NCBI RefSeq assembly: GCF_016862095.1
Contig: NZ_BOMH01000020.1
Coordinates: 124,001-188,000, forward strand
DNA from: Actinoplanes cyaneus
GTDB lineage: Bacteria > Actinomycetota > Actinomycetes > Mycobacteriales > Micromonosporaceae
Length of the DNA stretch: 64,000 bases
Direction of reading: 5' to 3'
Part shown: positions 16,945 to 26,218 of the stretch, piece by piece
Position numbering within the stretch: position 1 is the stretch's first letter
Layout of the letters: every line of letters begins with the position of its first letter
The notes under the pieces: model-generated
What the model was told of the DNA's origin: nothing
Database searches by the model: none
The model's input: the letters and a program-made list of their open reading frames with translations, nothing else
Program-made: the position numbers and the translations under genes

Positions 16945-17925
16945 GTGCGTACCACAAGATTGGTCTTTGCCCTGGTTGCAGCCGCGTCGCTGAGCCTGGC
17001 CGCCTGCGCCGCCCCGGAGGAGAAGCCGGCGGCTGCGGCGGGCGGGCCGGCCGCGTCGGCAGGCCCCGCCCTCAACCTCACGCCCGAGCAGAACCGGATC
17101 GTGCCGGCCAAGGACGACGCCCTCGCGGCCCTGGTCCCGGCGGACATCCGGGCCACCGGCAAGCTCACCATCGGCGTCGGCGCGTCCGGTTCCGGCTTCC
17201 CACCGATCGCGTTCACCGCCACCGACAACAAGACGCTGATCGGCAACGATCCGGACATCGGTTACGCCGTCGCCGGGCTGCTCGGCCTCGAGCCGGTCGT
17301 CGAGAACACCTCGTGGGAGAACCTGTTCATCGGCCTGGACAGCGCCAAGTTCAACGTCGGCGTCTCCAACATCACCGTCACCGAGGAGCGCAAGGAGAAG
17401 TACGACTTCGCCACCTACCGCCTCGACAACCTGGCCTTCGTCACCAAGAAGGGCAGCGGCTGGAAGGTGACCGGCCCGGCGGACGTGGCCGGCAAGACCG
17501 TAGCGGTCAGCTCCGGAACCAACCAGGAGAAGATCCTGGTCGAGTGGAGCAAGGAGGCCGAGAAGCAGGGCCTCAAGCCGGTCACCATCAAGTACTACCA
17601 GACCAACCAGGCCACCTACCTCGCTCTGGGCGCCGGCCAGATCGACCTCTACCTCGGCCCGAACCCCAGCGTCGCCTACGAGGTGGCGATCGAGCCCAAG
17701 TTCGAGATCGTCGGCACCTACTCGGGCGCCGGCGCGTCGCTCCAGGGCAAGATCGCGCTGACCACCAAGAAGGACAACGGACTGGTCAAGGCGCTCGGCG
17801 GGGCGGTCGACAAGCTGATCGCGACCGGTGACTACCAGAAGATCCTGCAGCGGTGGAACCTCGCCAACGAGGCGATGCCCTCCTCCGAGATCAACCCGCA
17901 GGGCCTGCCCAAGGAAGGCAAGTGA
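16945..17925 (+). CDS. Amino-acid-type substrate-binding lipoprotein
   Basis: 326 residues of the bacterial extracellular solute-binding family 3. The signal [24 protein letters not shown] ends in a lipobox, followed by an Ala/Pro/Gly linker to about residue 45. The ligand domain contains [59 protein letters not shown], the usual arrangement in cystine- and polar-amino-acid-binding proteins. The GTG at 16945 is preceded by AAGGAG. It lies 23 bp after the ATPase gene and overlaps the acetyltransferase start by 4 nt. Ligand inferred as a sulfur amino acid from context only. Confidence 0.88.
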   Translation: MRTTRLVFALVAAASLSLAACAAPEEKPAAAAGGPAASAGPALNLTPEQNRIVPAKDDALAALVPADIRATGKLTIGVGASGSGFPPIAFTATDNKTLIGNDPDIGYAVAGLLGLEPVVENTSWENLFIGLDSAKFNVGVSNITVTEERKEKYDFATYRLDNLAFVTKKGSGWKVTGPADVAGKTVAVSSGTNQEKILVEWSKEAEKQGLKPVTIKYYQTNQATYLALGAGQIDLYLGPNPSVAYEVAIEPKFEIVGTYSGAGASLQGKIALTTKKDNGLVKALGGAVDKLIATGDYQKILQRWNLANEAMPSSEINPQGLPKEGK

Positions 17926-18614
17926 CCACCTCGGTCGAAGACAGCCGCGTGCTGGACGATCCGGCGTGGCTCGCACTGCACGGCGAGCACGCCAGGTTCG
18001 CCCAGATCAACGGTCTGGCGGCGCGGTATCACAGCGAGGTGGCGCCGTTCCACGCGCTCGGTGACCCGGCAGACCCACAAGCGTGGCAAGACCTCGACGC
18101 GTTCGTCCCACCCGGGCAGCCCGTGATGCTGGCCGGCCTCGGCTCCCGGCCCGGCCCCGGCTGGGAGGTGGAACGCAGCATCGCCGGCGTGCAACTCGTC
18201 GACGTGTCCCTGCGCGCCGAACCCGACCCGTCGCTGGTCGTGCTGACCGCCGCCGACGTGCCGGAGATCCTCGACCTGATCGCGCGCACCCAGCCCGGGC
18301 CGTTCCTGCGGCGGACGGTCGAGCTCGGCACGTACCTGGGCATCCGGGACGAAGGGAGGCTGATCGCGATGGCCGGCGAACGGCTGCACCCGCCGGGGTG
18401 GACCGAGATCAGCGCGGTCTGCACCGACGCCGCCTACCGGGGCCGGGGCCTGGCGACGCGCTTGATCCGGGCGGTGGCGGCGGGGATCCGGGCGCGGGGC
18501 GAGACCCCGTTCCTGCACACCGGGGCGGCCAACGTCACGGCGATCCGCCTCTACGAGCAGCTCGGATTCCACCTGCGGCGGACGGTGGACTTCACGGCGT
18601 ACCGCCGCACCTGA
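17922..18614 (+). CDS. GNAT-family N-acetyltransferase
   Basis: 230 residues. The N-terminal half (to about residue 100) is less conserved; the C-terminal half is a GNAT fold with the acetyl-CoA loop [14 protein letters not shown] and the closing [25 protein letters not shown] at 17922 overlaps the binding-protein stop (GTGA) and has AAGGAAGG before it, so the gene is the last of the transporter operon. The set of amino-acid importer plus GNAT resembles the Bacillus tcyJKLMN-snaA locus, in which SnaA acetylates imported S-substituted cysteines before an LLM monooxygenase cleaves them; here LLM enzymes are encoded 2 kb away. The substrate is thus inferred to be a modified cysteine. Confidence 0.82.
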   Translation: MTTSVEDSRVLDDPAWLALHGEHARFAQINGLAARYHSEVAPFHALGDPADPQAWQDLDAFVPPGQPVMLAGLGSRPGPGWEVERSIAGVQLVDVSLRAEPDPSLVVLTAADVPEILDLIARTQPGPFLRRTVELGTYLGIRDEGRLIAMAGERLHPPGWTEISAVCTDAAYRGRGLATRLIRAVAAGIRARGETPFLHTGAANVTAIRLYEQLGFHLRRTVDFTAYRRT

Positions 18615-18623
18615 CCGGCGCGC

Positions 18624-18694
18624 GGTCGCGAGGCCCGCACGGGGCCGGTCCGCGAGGCCCGCACGGGGCCGGTCCGCGAGGCCCGCACGGGGCC
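18624..18694. repeat. Three 24-bp tandem repeats
   Basis: The unit GGTCCGCGAGGCCCGCACGG + GGCC occurs at 18647-18670 and 18671-18694, with a 23-bp first copy (one C missing) at 18624-18646. It starts 10 bp after the acetyltransferase stop and sits between that gene and the convergent LysR gene. Each unit contains GGCCCGCACGGGGCC-like dyad symmetry, so it may act in termination. Confidence 0.85.
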
Positions 18695-18744
18695 GGGCAA
18701 GCGACGCGAGTGACGCCGCCGACACCGGAGCGATCGATCTTCGG

Positions 18745-19686
18745 TCATTCGGCGAGGTGTCCGCCGGCGGGGGTGCCCACCGGCACCGGCGGGAACGAGC
18801 GGTGGGCGGCCTGCTCCACAAGGACGTGCCGGCACGCCTGGACCGCCGGGGTCAGCGGCCGGTCGCGGTGGTGGATCACCCCGATGGGCGGGTGGACCGG
18901 CGGGGCGTGCAGATTGCGTACCGTGATCGCCGGCCCCTGATCGTCCTCGGCCACCGACCGGGCCAGCAGGCCGACGCCGAGACCGGCCGCGACCAGGTCC
19001 CGGATGCTCCGCGGGCTGTGCGTCTCGAACGGGACCTTCGGGGCGAAACCGGCGGTACGCGCCGCGTTCTCCAGAATCCAGCGCAGCCCACTGCCCTCGG
19101 GCAGGCAGACGAACGGCTCGTCGCGGAACTCCCCGAGCGTCAGCCGGCCGGAGCCACTCAGCGGGTGACCGACCGGCAGCGCGAGCACGAGCTGTTCGTC
19201 GGCGAGCGGCAGCGCCTCGAAGCGGGCCGGCAGGTCGGCGTGGACCGGCCCGACGACGAGGTCCAGCTCGCCGTTGTCGAGCGCGCCGAGCAGGCCCGTG
19301 ATCAGGCCGGACCTCAACCGCAAGGCCAGCCCGGGGAACCGGTCGTGGAAGCGGGCGAGCGCGGCCGGCAGGTCGTAGGGGCCGAGCACCGCCGTCGCGC
19401 CGACCGTCACCCGGCCGGTGACGACAGCGGTGATCTCGCCCATCTCGATCCGGGCGCCGTCGAGCTCGGCTAGCACCCGGCGGGCCCGGGCTACGAACAT
19501 CTCCCCGGCCGGGGTGAGCGCCACCCGCCGGGTCGTCCGCGCGAACAGCGCCACCCCGAGTTCGGCCTCCAGTGCCCTGATCTGCGCGGAGACCGCCGAC
19601 TGGGCGACATGCAGCCGCTCGGCGGCACGGGTGAAGCCGCCGTAACGGGCGACCGCCTCCACGTAGCTGAGTTGTCGAAGCTCCAC
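18745..19686 (-). CDS. LysR-family transcriptional regulator
   Basis: 313 residues from GTG at 19686: VELRQLSYVEAVARYGGFTRAAERLHVAQSAVSAQIRALEAELG is a standard LysR winged helix, followed by the effector-binding domain. An in-frame ATG ten codons upstream (19716) would place a perfect LysR-type T-N11-A dyad (19690-19710) inside the coding sequence, so the GTG is preferred and the dyad becomes an autoregulatory site immediately before it. It is convergent with the amino-acid ABC/GNAT operon. Like YtlI/AscR of Bacillus it may respond to a sulfur precursor, but no second target promoter with the same dyad is seen here. Confidence 0.85.
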   Translation of the reverse strand: MELRQLSYVEAVARYGGFTRAAERLHVAQSAVSAQIRALEAELGVALFARTTRRVALTPAGEMFVARARRVLAELDGARIEMGEITAVVTGRVTVGATAVLGPYDLPAALARFHDRFPGLALRLRSGLITGLLGALDNGELDLVVGPVHADLPARFEALPLADEQLVLALPVGHPLSGSGRLTLGEFRDEPFVCLPEGSGLRWILENAARTAGFAPKVPFETHSPRSIRDLVAAGLGVGLLARSVAEDDQGPAITVRNLHAPPVHPPIGVIHHRDRPLTPAVQACRHVLVEQAAHRSFPPVPVGTPAGGHLAE

Positions 19687-19689
19687 GCG

Positions 19690-19710
19690 TTCATCGTGCA
19701 GCACGATGAA
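19690..19710. promoter_or_regulatory. LysR-type T-N11-A dyad
   Basis: Perfect 10-nt arms TTCATCGTGC and GCACGATGAA flank a single central A, containing ATCGTGC-A-GCACGAT, i.e. the T-N11-A core of LysR operators. It lies 3 bp upstream of the GTG start of the LysR gene. Confidence 0.7.
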
Positions 19711-19868
19711 TCCCATCGGGCACGTGTCTTGGACATATCAATCCGGCGGGACCGTATGTTCAATGACGCGACCGGGACGGGCTTCTCGCAGGCGTACCGG
19801 CCGGCCGGCGACGAGCAGTCCCTCCTCACCATACGGACGGCGCCGGATCACGGGGTGAGTCTGCTCGA

Positions 19869-20004
19869 CACCGCCCACCAGCCACCTCCGCACCGGCCCC
19901 GCCGGCCACGCCACTCACCGTCCGCCCCGGGCTGAGCACCGCCCGCCAGCCACCTGCGCACCGGTCCCGTCCGCCACGCCGCTCGCGGTCCGCCGCGGGC
20001 TGAG
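19869..20004. repeat. 68-bp tandem duplication
   Basis: Two adjacent 68-nt copies (19869-19936 and 19937-20004) begin CACCGCCC and end GGGCTGAG and differ at roughly a dozen positions. Non-coding. Confidence 0.8.
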
Positions 20005-20077
20005 GCCGCCGGCACCTGGGCTGGCCCTCACGGGTGCATCCCGCCGTTGACACACCCCTCAAAACCAGCCCAGCACC

Positions 20078-20261
20078 CGCCGGCTGGTGCTCACGGCTCC
20101 CGTGGAGATCAACTACAGCCGTCAGCGCCAGCCGCCGCCCGCCAGCTGGCGGTGAGGGCTGTTGTGGAGATCAACTGCAGCCGTCAGCGCCAGCCGGCGG
20201 GTGTTGAGCTGGTGCTCAGGGTGGTCACGAGGAACGAATGGCGACCGTGAGCACCAGCCGG
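20078..20261. repeat. Three palindromic repeats of the dispersed family
   Basis: Elements at 20078-20134, 20141-20197 and 20207-20261. The first two share a 33-nt block (20102-20134 and 20164-20196) beginning GTGGAGATCAACT and ending CGCCAGCCG with one mismatch. The third, AGCTGGTGCTCAGGGTGGT...ACCGTGAGCACCAGCC, has a loop GTCACGAGGAACGAAT close to that of the 12.4-kb copy. They lie just after the 3' end of the eight-gene operon and could terminate it. Confidence 0.75.
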
Positions 20262-20286
20262 GGAAGCGCGGGGGAGTTGGCGGGTG

Positions 20287-21402
20287 TCAGCCGGCCCACT
20301 CCTTGGCGAGGAGCTCGAAGGAGCGGACCCGGTCGGCGTGGTCGTGCGTGATCGTGGTGATCAGGAGCTCGTCGGCACCGGTGACCCGGCGCAGGGTCTC
20401 GAGCTTGGCCGCCACCGTGGACGGGGAGCCCACGAACTGCGTGTCGACGCGGTCGGCGACGAGCGCGCGGTCCTCGTCGGTCCATTCGGCGGCCGCCGCT
20501 TCGGCCTCGCTGGGGAACGGGACCGCGCCCAGGCCGGTACGGATGCTGCGGACCCAGTGGGCATAGGGCGCGGCGAGGCGGCGGGCGGTCTCGTCGTCCT
20601 CGGCGACGACCACGTCGGCGGAGACCATCAGGTGTGGTTTCGCCAGGGACGCCGACGGGACGAACGATTCCTTGTACGCGGCGGCCGCTTCCAGGACTTT
20701 CGCGGGCGCCACGTGGTAGTTCGCGGCGAAGGGCAGGCCGCGGGCACCGGCTGTCCGGGCGCTCTCCCCGCCGCTGCTGCCGAGCAGCCAGATCTGCAGG
20801 TCGGCGCCGGCGCCGGGGACCGCGGTCACCTCGTTGCCCTTGCCGTCGCCGTAGGGGCCGGCGAGCAGCCCGCCGATCTGGTCGAGGATCTCGTCGAGGC
20901 CGAGCGGCTCGGCGCCGGGCTGCGCGAGGAGGCTGGCGGCCAGGGCGGTCCGGTCGGAGGCGAAGATCGGCGCCCAGGAGAACGGCTTCGGGATCAGCAG
21001 CCCGTCGACGACCCGTTCTTCGGTTTCCACGAAGGACGAAGTCTGCCGCAGCGCCTCTTTCTTGGCCTGTCCGGAACGGCCCAGGCCCAGGTCGAAGCGG
21101 CCGGGGTAGAGCGCGTCCAGCAGCCCGAACTGCTCCACGATGGAGAGCGCGGTCTGGTGGCCGGTCTGCACCGCGCCGGAGCCGAGCCGGATCCGCGAGG
21201 TGACCGCCGCGATCTGCCCGAGCAGCAGGGCCGGCTGGGCGGAGGCGACGCCGGGCGTGAAGTGGTGCTCGGCCACCCAGTAACGGTGGTAGCCGAAGTG
21301 CTCGGCGCTGCGCGCCAGGTCCAGGGTGCGGCGCAACGCATCCCCGACGTCACCGCCGGAGACGAGTGGGGCGAGGTCAAGAATGGAGAGGGGTACGGAC
21401 AT
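20287..21402 (-). CDS. LLM-class flavin-dependent oxidoreductase (MsnO8/YhbW type)
   Basis: 371 residues. The start MSVPLSILDLAPLVSGGDVGDALRRTLDLARSAEHFGYHRYWVAEHHFTPGVASAQPALLLGQIAAVT is typical of the single-subunit luciferase-like group that uses FMN (or F420), and RFDLGLGRSGQ supplies the cofactor loop. It is the last of four LLM genes in the operon, 5 bp after its neighbour. The set of LLM enzymes with an importer and a sulfur dyad suggests oxygenation of organosulfur compounds; no particular reaction can be assigned to this member. Palindromic repeats follow the stop codon. Confidence 0.85.
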   Translation of the reverse strand: MSVPLSILDLAPLVSGGDVGDALRRTLDLARSAEHFGYHRYWVAEHHFTPGVASAQPALLLGQIAAVTSRIRLGSGAVQTGHQTALSIVEQFGLLDALYPGRFDLGLGRSGQAKKEALRQTSSFVETEERVVDGLLIPKPFSWAPIFASDRTALAASLLAQPGAEPLGLDEILDQIGGLLAGPYGDGKGNEVTAVPGAGADLQIWLLGSSGGESARTAGARGLPFAANYHVAPAKVLEAAAAYKESFVPSASLAKPHLMVSADVVVAEDDETARRLAAPYAHWVRSIRTGLGAVPFPSEAEAAAAEWTDEDRALVADRVDTQFVGSPSTVAAKLETLRRVTGADELLITTITHDHADRVRSFELLAKEWAG

Positions 21403-21407
21403 CGGCT

Positions 21408-22421
21408 CTACCGCCCTTTCAACTGGCGTAGCACGGGGGCGACCTCGCTCGCGAACAGTTCCAGCGAAGCACGCTGCTGCTTCTCGGTGAGGCCTTCGGT
21501 GTCCGCGGACAGGTGGGTGACCTCGTGCCCGAACCGCTCGTGGTAGCGGTGCACCTTGTCGATGATCTGCTGCGGGCTGCCGATCAGCGCGGAGCTGCGC
21601 TCGACGGCGTCCTCGATGGTCGGGAAGACCGGCTCGACGCCGACCTTGCGGAACTGATCGATCCGGGCCTGCCAGATCGGCCGGTAGACGTCGAGCGCCT
21701 CCTGCGACGTGCGCGCCACGTAGAAACCGGCACTACCGGCGCCGATCCGGATGGCGGCCGGGTCATGCCCGTGGAAGGCCCAGCGTTCGCGATAGAAATC
21801 GATGAGTTCGGCGTACGGCTCGATGGGGTTGGTCACGTTGGCGGAGAACAGCGGGTCGCCGTACTGAGCGGCGAGCTCGACGGACGCCCTGCTGGTGGCG
21901 CTGCCGTGCCAGACCGTGACCGGCTGCTGCAACGGTCGTGGCCAGGTCTCCGCGTCGGTGAGCGACGGCCGGAACTTCCCCTCCCAGGTGACCCTGGGTT
22001 CGCGCCAGAGCCGCCGGAACAGCTCGTAGCTCTCCCGTTGGCGTTCCCACTGGTCCTCGACGGTGACGTGGAACAGTTGCGCCTGCGCGGTGCCGTTGCC
22101 CTTGCCGACGATCAGTTCGAGGCGCCCGCCGGAGAGGTTGTCGAGGGTGCTGTAATCCTCGAACGCGCGCACCGGGTCGAGCAGGCTGAGCGTGGTGACG
22201 CCGGTCCAGAGCCGGATGGCCGACGTCTTCGCGGCGATGTGGCTGAGGATGACCGGCGGCGCCGAGGAGAGGAACGGCCGCTCGTGCCGCTCCCCCACGG
22301 CGAACCCGTCGAAGCCGAGCTCCTCGCCGAGCACAGCACTGTCGACCACCTCGCGCAGCCGCTGCGCCGGGCTCTTGTCCTTGTCGAAGTAGGTGATCAG
22401 GGTGAGCAGCAGGAACTTCAT
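21408..22421 (-). CDS. LLM-class flavin-dependent oxidoreductase
   Basis: 337 residues of the luciferase-like fold: MKFLLLTLITYFDKDKSPAQRLREVVDSAVLGEELGFDGFAVGERHERPFLSSAPPVILSHIAAKT, then FEDYSTLDNLSGGRLELIVGKGN with the cofactor-binding loop, and SPQQIIDKVHRYHERFGHEV near the end. Its ATG at 22421 overlaps the stop of the upstream gene by 4 nt. It belongs to the same operon as the dipeptide-type importer; role inferred as a monooxygenase in organosulfur breakdown. No clear orthologue with a known substrate was recognised. Confidence 0.86.
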   Translation of the reverse strand: MKFLLLTLITYFDKDKSPAQRLREVVDSAVLGEELGFDGFAVGERHERPFLSSAPPVILSHIAAKTSAIRLWTGVTTLSLLDPVRAFEDYSTLDNLSGGRLELIVGKGNGTAQAQLFHVTVEDQWERQRESYELFRRLWREPRVTWEGKFRPSLTDAETWPRPLQQPVTVWHGSATSRASVELAAQYGDPLFSANVTNPIEPYAELIDFYRERWAFHGHDPAAIRIGAGSAGFYVARTSQEALDVYRPIWQARIDQFRKVGVEPVFPTIEDAVERSSALIGSPQQIIDKVHRYHERFGHEVTHLSADTEGLTEKQQRASLELFASEVAPVLRQLKGR

Positions 22422-23686
22422 GCCAGCCCCAGGTTTGCGCGCAAGGTCGAGGACTCGTAGGAAGTGCGGAAGACGCCGCGTTCCTGCAGCAGCGGGACCA
22501 CCTGGTCGACGAAGTCGTCGAGCCCGGCCGGCGTCAGGTGCGGGACCAGGATGAACCCGTCACAGGCATCGGTCTGTACGTATTCGTTCAGAAGAGAAGC
22601 GACCCGGTCGGGCGTGCCGATGAAGTTCTGCCGCCCGGTCACCTCGATGACCAGGTCCCGGATCGACAGTTTCTTGGCCTCGGCGAGCGCGCGCCACTCG
22701 TTCGCGGTCTTCAGCCGGTCGGGGAACATCCCGGCCCGGCCCTTGATGATCGTGTCGGCCTCGTCGAGCACCGGGTCCACCGCCGGCAGCGGCCCCTCCG
22801 GGTCGTAGGCGGACAGATCCTGGTTCCAGAGCTGCTCCAGCAGCAGGATCGCGGTCTGCGGGGTGACCTGCTGCCGCCGGATGTGGTGCGCCTTCTCCTG
22901 GGCGTCGGCGTCGGTGTCCCCCAACACGTAGGAGACGCCCGGGATGATCTTCAGAGAATCACGGTTCCTGCCGTACGCGGGGAGCCGGTCCTTGACGTCG
23001 CGATAGAACTGCTGGGCGTCGTCGAGCTTGTGATGCCGCGAGAAGATCGCATCCGCGTAGCGGGCGGCCAGGTCACGCCCCTCGGAGGAGTCCCCGGCCT
23101 GCAGGACGACGGGCCGCCCCTGCGGGCTGCGCGGCACCCCGAACCGGCCCTTGATGTCGAACTGCGAGCTGGTGATCGCGAAGTCCCCGCCGTCGGAGTC
23201 CCACAGCGTGCGCGCGGCCTCGATGAACTCGCCGGCCCGCCGGTACCGGTCGGCGTGGTCGAGGAACCCGCCGCGGCGGAAGTTCTCGCCGAAGAACGCG
23301 CCGTGCGAGGTGACCACGTTCCACGCCGCCCGCCCGCCGGACAGGTGGTCGAGCGTCGCCAGTTGGCGGGCCAGTTCGTACGGCTCGTGGAAGGTGGCGT
23401 TCAGCGTGCCGGCCAGCCCGAGATGGGTGGTGACGGCGGCCAGCGCGGTCAGGACGGTCAGGGTGTCCGGGCGGCCGACCACATCCAGGTCGTGGATCAG
23501 TCCGCGCTGCTCGCGCAGGCGCAGGCCCTCCGCGAGGAAGAAGAAGTCGAACTTGCCCCGCTCCGCCGTACGCGCGAGGTGTTCGAAGGAGGAGAACTCG
23601 ATCTGGCTTCCCGAGCGTGGGTCGCTCCAGACGGTCGTGTTGTTCACGCCGGGGAAGTGGGCGGCGAGGATGATCTGCTTAGGCAT
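22418..23686 (-). CDS. NtaA/SnaA/DszA-family monooxygenase
   Basis: 422 residues. MPKQIILAAHFPGVNNTTVWSDPRSGSQIEFSSFEHLARTAERGKFDFFFLAEGLRLREQRG and the central GGRAAWNVVTS, FRRGGFLDHADRYRRAGEFIEAARTLWDSD are hallmarks of the family that includes nitrilotriacetate monooxygenase, DszA and the Bacillus S-alkyl-cysteine monooxygenase CmoJ (YtnJ). These use FMNH2 from a separate reductase to cleave C-N or C-S bonds. No reductase gene is adjacent. It overlaps both neighbours (8 nt upstream, 4 nt downstream). Of the four LLM proteins it is the best candidate for cleaving an acetylated S-substituted cysteine delivered through the GNAT at 17922; that link is inference. Confidence 0.88.
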   Translation of the reverse strand: MPKQIILAAHFPGVNNTTVWSDPRSGSQIEFSSFEHLARTAERGKFDFFFLAEGLRLREQRGLIHDLDVVGRPDTLTVLTALAAVTTHLGLAGTLNATFHEPYELARQLATLDHLSGGRAAWNVVTSHGAFFGENFRRGGFLDHADRYRRAGEFIEAARTLWDSDGGDFAITSSQFDIKGRFGVPRSPQGRPVVLQAGDSSEGRDLAARYADAIFSRHHKLDDAQQFYRDVKDRLPAYGRNRDSLKIIPGVSYVLGDTDADAQEKAHHIRRQQVTPQTAILLLEQLWNQDLSAYDPEGPLPAVDPVLDEADTIIKGRAGMFPDRLKTANEWRALAEAKKLSIRDLVIEVTGRQNFIGTPDRVASLLNEYVQTDACDGFILVPHLTPAGLDDFVDQVVPLLQERGVFRTSYESSTLRANLGLA

Positions 23687-24677
23687 TCGCGGCCTCCTGG
23701 GAATAGCGGTTGACCGCCACCGGCAGCCCGAGGCGTTCGCGCAGCGTGGTGGCGGTGGACGGCGCGAAGAGGCCGCGCTCGCGCAGCACTCCGGTCAGCT
23801 CACCGGTGATCGTGGTCAGGTCGGCGGGGGTGCCCGGGCGCAGCCGCACGCCCGCGATCCCGGCCGGCTCCCAGCTCGCGATCAGGTCCGCGAGCTGGGC
23901 GGGAGTGCCGGCGAAGACGGCCGCGTCCGAGGTGGTGGCGCCGCGCCGCCGGATCGCGGTCTCCTGGTCGGCGTCGAGGAACACGACGACGTCGGCGAAG
24001 ACCTTCTTCTCCGCCGGGAGCTGACGGACGATCGTCGCGGCATTGTCCACGTCGGCCGGTGTCACGAAGTAGACGTCGACGTCGAGGCGCTCCCAGACCC
24101 GGGCCTGGTGCGTGAGCGCGGCGATCACCGGCTGCCCCTGCGGCGGCCGCGGCACGATCGAGGGCCCCTTGACCGTGAAGTGCTCGCCGGCGAAGTCGAT
24201 GTAGTGCAGCTTGTCCCGGTCGACGAACCGGCCGGTGGCGACGTCCTTGATGATCGCGTCGTCCTCCCAGCTGTCCCAGAGGCGGCGCACCACCTCGACC
24301 GCGTCGGCCGCCTCGGTGAACAGGTCGTCGAAGCCGAGCGGCGCCCGCTGCCCGAGCAGGTCCGCCTCGGCCGGGTCGGCGGAGACCCGCACCTGCCAGC
24401 CGGCCCGTCCCCGGCTGACCCAGTCGAGCGTGGCCAGCGCGGTCGACAGGTGGAACGGCTCGGTGTGGGTGGTGGTCGCCACCGGAACGAGCCCGATGTG
24501 CCGGGTGACCGGCGCGACCCGGGAGGCGACCAGCACCGCGTCCGGTCCCCGTCGCCCGAACGCGTCGTCGAAGGTCACGAAGTCCAGCCGGGCGTCATCG
24601 GCCTGCTGCACCGCCGCGACCCAGTCCTGCGCCGCGAACGATCGATCGTCGAGGGCGACCGCGACCTGCAGTGTCAT
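23679..24677 (-). CDS. LLM-class flavin-dependent oxidoreductase (short NtaA-like)
   Basis: 332 residues: [65 protein letters not shown]... DWVSRGRAGWQVRVSADPAEADLLG. The order of the secondary-structure blocks and the WVSRGRAGWQV loop relate it to the NtaA/DszA group but it is about 90 residues shorter. It overlaps the ATPase gene end by 4 nt and the next monooxygenase by 8 nt. Predicted FMN-dependent monooxygenase; substrate unknown. Confidence 0.83.
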   Translation of the reverse strand: MTLQVAVALDDRSFAAQDWVAAVQQADDARLDFVTFDDAFGRRGPDAVLVASRVAPVTRHIGLVPVATTTHTEPFHLSTALATLDWVSRGRAGWQVRVSADPAEADLLGQRAPLGFDDLFTEAADAVEVVRRLWDSWEDDAIIKDVATGRFVDRDKLHYIDFAGEHFTVKGPSIVPRPPQGQPVIAALTHQARVWERLDVDVYFVTPADVDNAATIVRQLPAEKKVFADVVVFLDADQETAIRRRGATTSDAAVFAGTPAQLADLIASWEPAGIAGVRLRPGTPADLTTITGELTGVLRERGLFAPSTATTLRERLGLPVAVNRYSQEAANA

Positions 24678-26218
24678 GCTGAAACCTCCAAAGTGGGCAC
24701 GGCCGCCAGCAGCCGGCGCGTGTACTCGTGCTGGGGCTGCTCGAAGACGGCCTGCGACGTCCCCTGCTCCACGACCTGGCCGTCCTGCATGACCAGCACC
24801 CGGTCGGCGAGGTCACGGACCACGCCCAGGTCGTGCGAGATGAACAGCAGCGCCGTCCCGTCCCGCTCGCGGATCCCGGCGAGCAGATCGAGCACCTGCT
24901 CCTGCACCGAGACGTCGAGCGCGGAGACCGGCTCGTCGCAGATGATCAGACTCGGTCGCGGGGCGATGGCCCGGGCGATCGCGACGCGCTGCCGCTGACC
25001 GCCGGAGAGTTGCCGTGGATAGCGGTCGAGCACGTCCCCGCCGAGCCCGACCCGTTCCAGGACCGGCGTGACCGATTCGCCGCGGGGCAGGGCCTCGGCG
25101 ACGATGCGCCGGACGGTCCAGCGCGGGTCGAACGCCGACAGCGGGTCCTGCGCGATGAACTGCAACCGGCGCCGCAGCGGCCGCCGGGCCCGCTCGGGCA
25201 CCCCGCTGAACCGCTGGCCCTCGAATCGGACCTGGCCGGAGGTGGGTTCGACGAGCCCGAACAGCAGCTGCGCGACGGTCGTCTTGCCCGAGCCGGACTC
25301 GCCGACCAGGCCGACGATCTCGCCGCGCCGGATCGTCACGCCGACGTCGCGGACCACGGCGCGGTCGCCGTAGACCTTGCGCAGCGCGGTCGCCTCGGCG
25401 ACGACCGGCCCGGGCTCGGCGGTGCTCTCGCGCCGGCGGCCGCTCGCCGCGGCGATCAACTTCCTGGTGTACGGGTGGTCAGCTCCGGACAACAGCCGCT
25501 TGGTGGTTCCCGACTCGACGAGCCGGCCGTCCTTCATCACCAGCACCCGGTCGGCGAGCCGGGACACCACGGCCAGGTCGTGGCTGATCAGCAGCAGGGT
25601 GTCGCCCAACGAGCGGCGCTCGGCGAGCAGTTTCAGGATCTGCGCCTGGACCGTGGCGTCCAGGGCGGTGGTGGGCTCGTCGGCGATCAGCAGTTTCGGG
25701 CCGCCGGCCAGCGCGGAGGCGATCAACGCGCGCTGGCGCAGGCCGCCGGAGAGCTGGTGCGGGTACTGCCCGGCGCGGCGCTCCGGCTCGGGGACGTGCA
25801 CCTCGTCGAGCAGTCGGAGGGCTTCCCTCGTACGCTCGGATCGGCTTCTCGAGGAGTGGACCCGCAGCACCTCGGCGATCTCGGCGCCCACCGTGCGCAG
25901 CGGATCGAGCGAGACCAGGGCGTCCTGCAGGACCAGCCCGGCGAAGCCACCCCGCAGGCGCCGCCAGTCGCGGGGGGCGAAGCGGCGCGCGTCCTGACCG
26001 TCGACCTCCAGCGTGGCGGCGTCCACCCGCGCGCCCGGACCGGCCAGTCCGACCAGGCTGCGGGCGGTGACGCTCTTGCCGGAGCCGGACTCGCCGACGA
26101 TCGCGACGCACTCGCCCGGCTCGATCGTGAAGCTGACGCCGCGGACCGCCTCGACCGTGCGCCGGGGCAGGTGGAACGTGATCGTGAGGTCCTCGACCCG
26201 GACCAGTGGCGGCGTCAC
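24674..26218 (-). CDS. Dipeptide/oligopeptide-type ABC ATPase, two domains fused
   Basis: 514 residues containing two complete nucleotide-binding domains, equivalent to DppD-DppF in one chain. Domain 1: Walker [11 protein letters not shown], signature [12 protein letters not shown], Walker [13 protein letters not shown]. Domain 2 (from about residue 265): [34 protein letters not shown]. Each is followed by an HPYTRKL / HEYTRRLL peptide-transporter tail. The GTG at 26218 overlaps the permease stop (GTGA); a much longer open frame upstream crosses the permease genes and is not real. It energises the permease pair at 26215 and 27073. Confidence 0.92.
   Translation of the reverse strand: MTPPLVRVEDLTITFHLPRRTVEAVRGVSFTIEPGECVAIVGESGSGKSVTARSLVGLAGPGARVDAATLEVDGQDARRFAPRDWRRLRGGFAGLVLQDALVSLDPLRTVGAEIAEVLRVHSSRSRSERTREALRLLDEVHVPEPERRAGQYPHQLSGGLRQRALIASALAGGPKLLIADEPTTALDATVQAQILKLLAERRSLGDTLLLISHDLAVVSRLADRVLVMKDGRLVESGTTKRLLSGADHPYTRKLIAAASGRRRESTAEPGPVVAEATALRKVYGDRAVVRDVGVTIRRGEIVGLVGESGSGKTTVAQLLFGLVEPTSGQVRFEGQRFSGVPERARRPLRRRLQFIAQDPLSAFDPRWTVRRIVAEALPRGESVTPVLERVGLGGDVLDRYPRQLSGGQRQRVAIARAIAPRPSLIICDEPVSALDVSVQEQVLDLLAGIRERDGTALLFISHDLGVVRDLADRVLVMQDGQVVEQGTSQAVFEQPQHEYTRRLLAAVPTLEVSA

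Larger units (their letters stand above)
19711..20286. other. Intergenic region without a convincing gene
   Basis: About 575 bp between the LysR gene and the LLM operon terminus. A possible 60-codon frame from ATG 19755 is open but has no ribosome-binding site and a Pro/His/Arg-rich low-complexity end. The rest consists of a 68-bp tandem duplication (19869-20004) and three palindromic elements (20078-20261). Confidence 0.6.

Noticed and set aside
19755-19935. Possible 60-codon gene starting MFNDATGTGFSQAYRP
   Set aside because: No ribosome-binding site, ends in Pro/His/Arg-rich sequence generated by the 68-bp repeat, no recognisable family.
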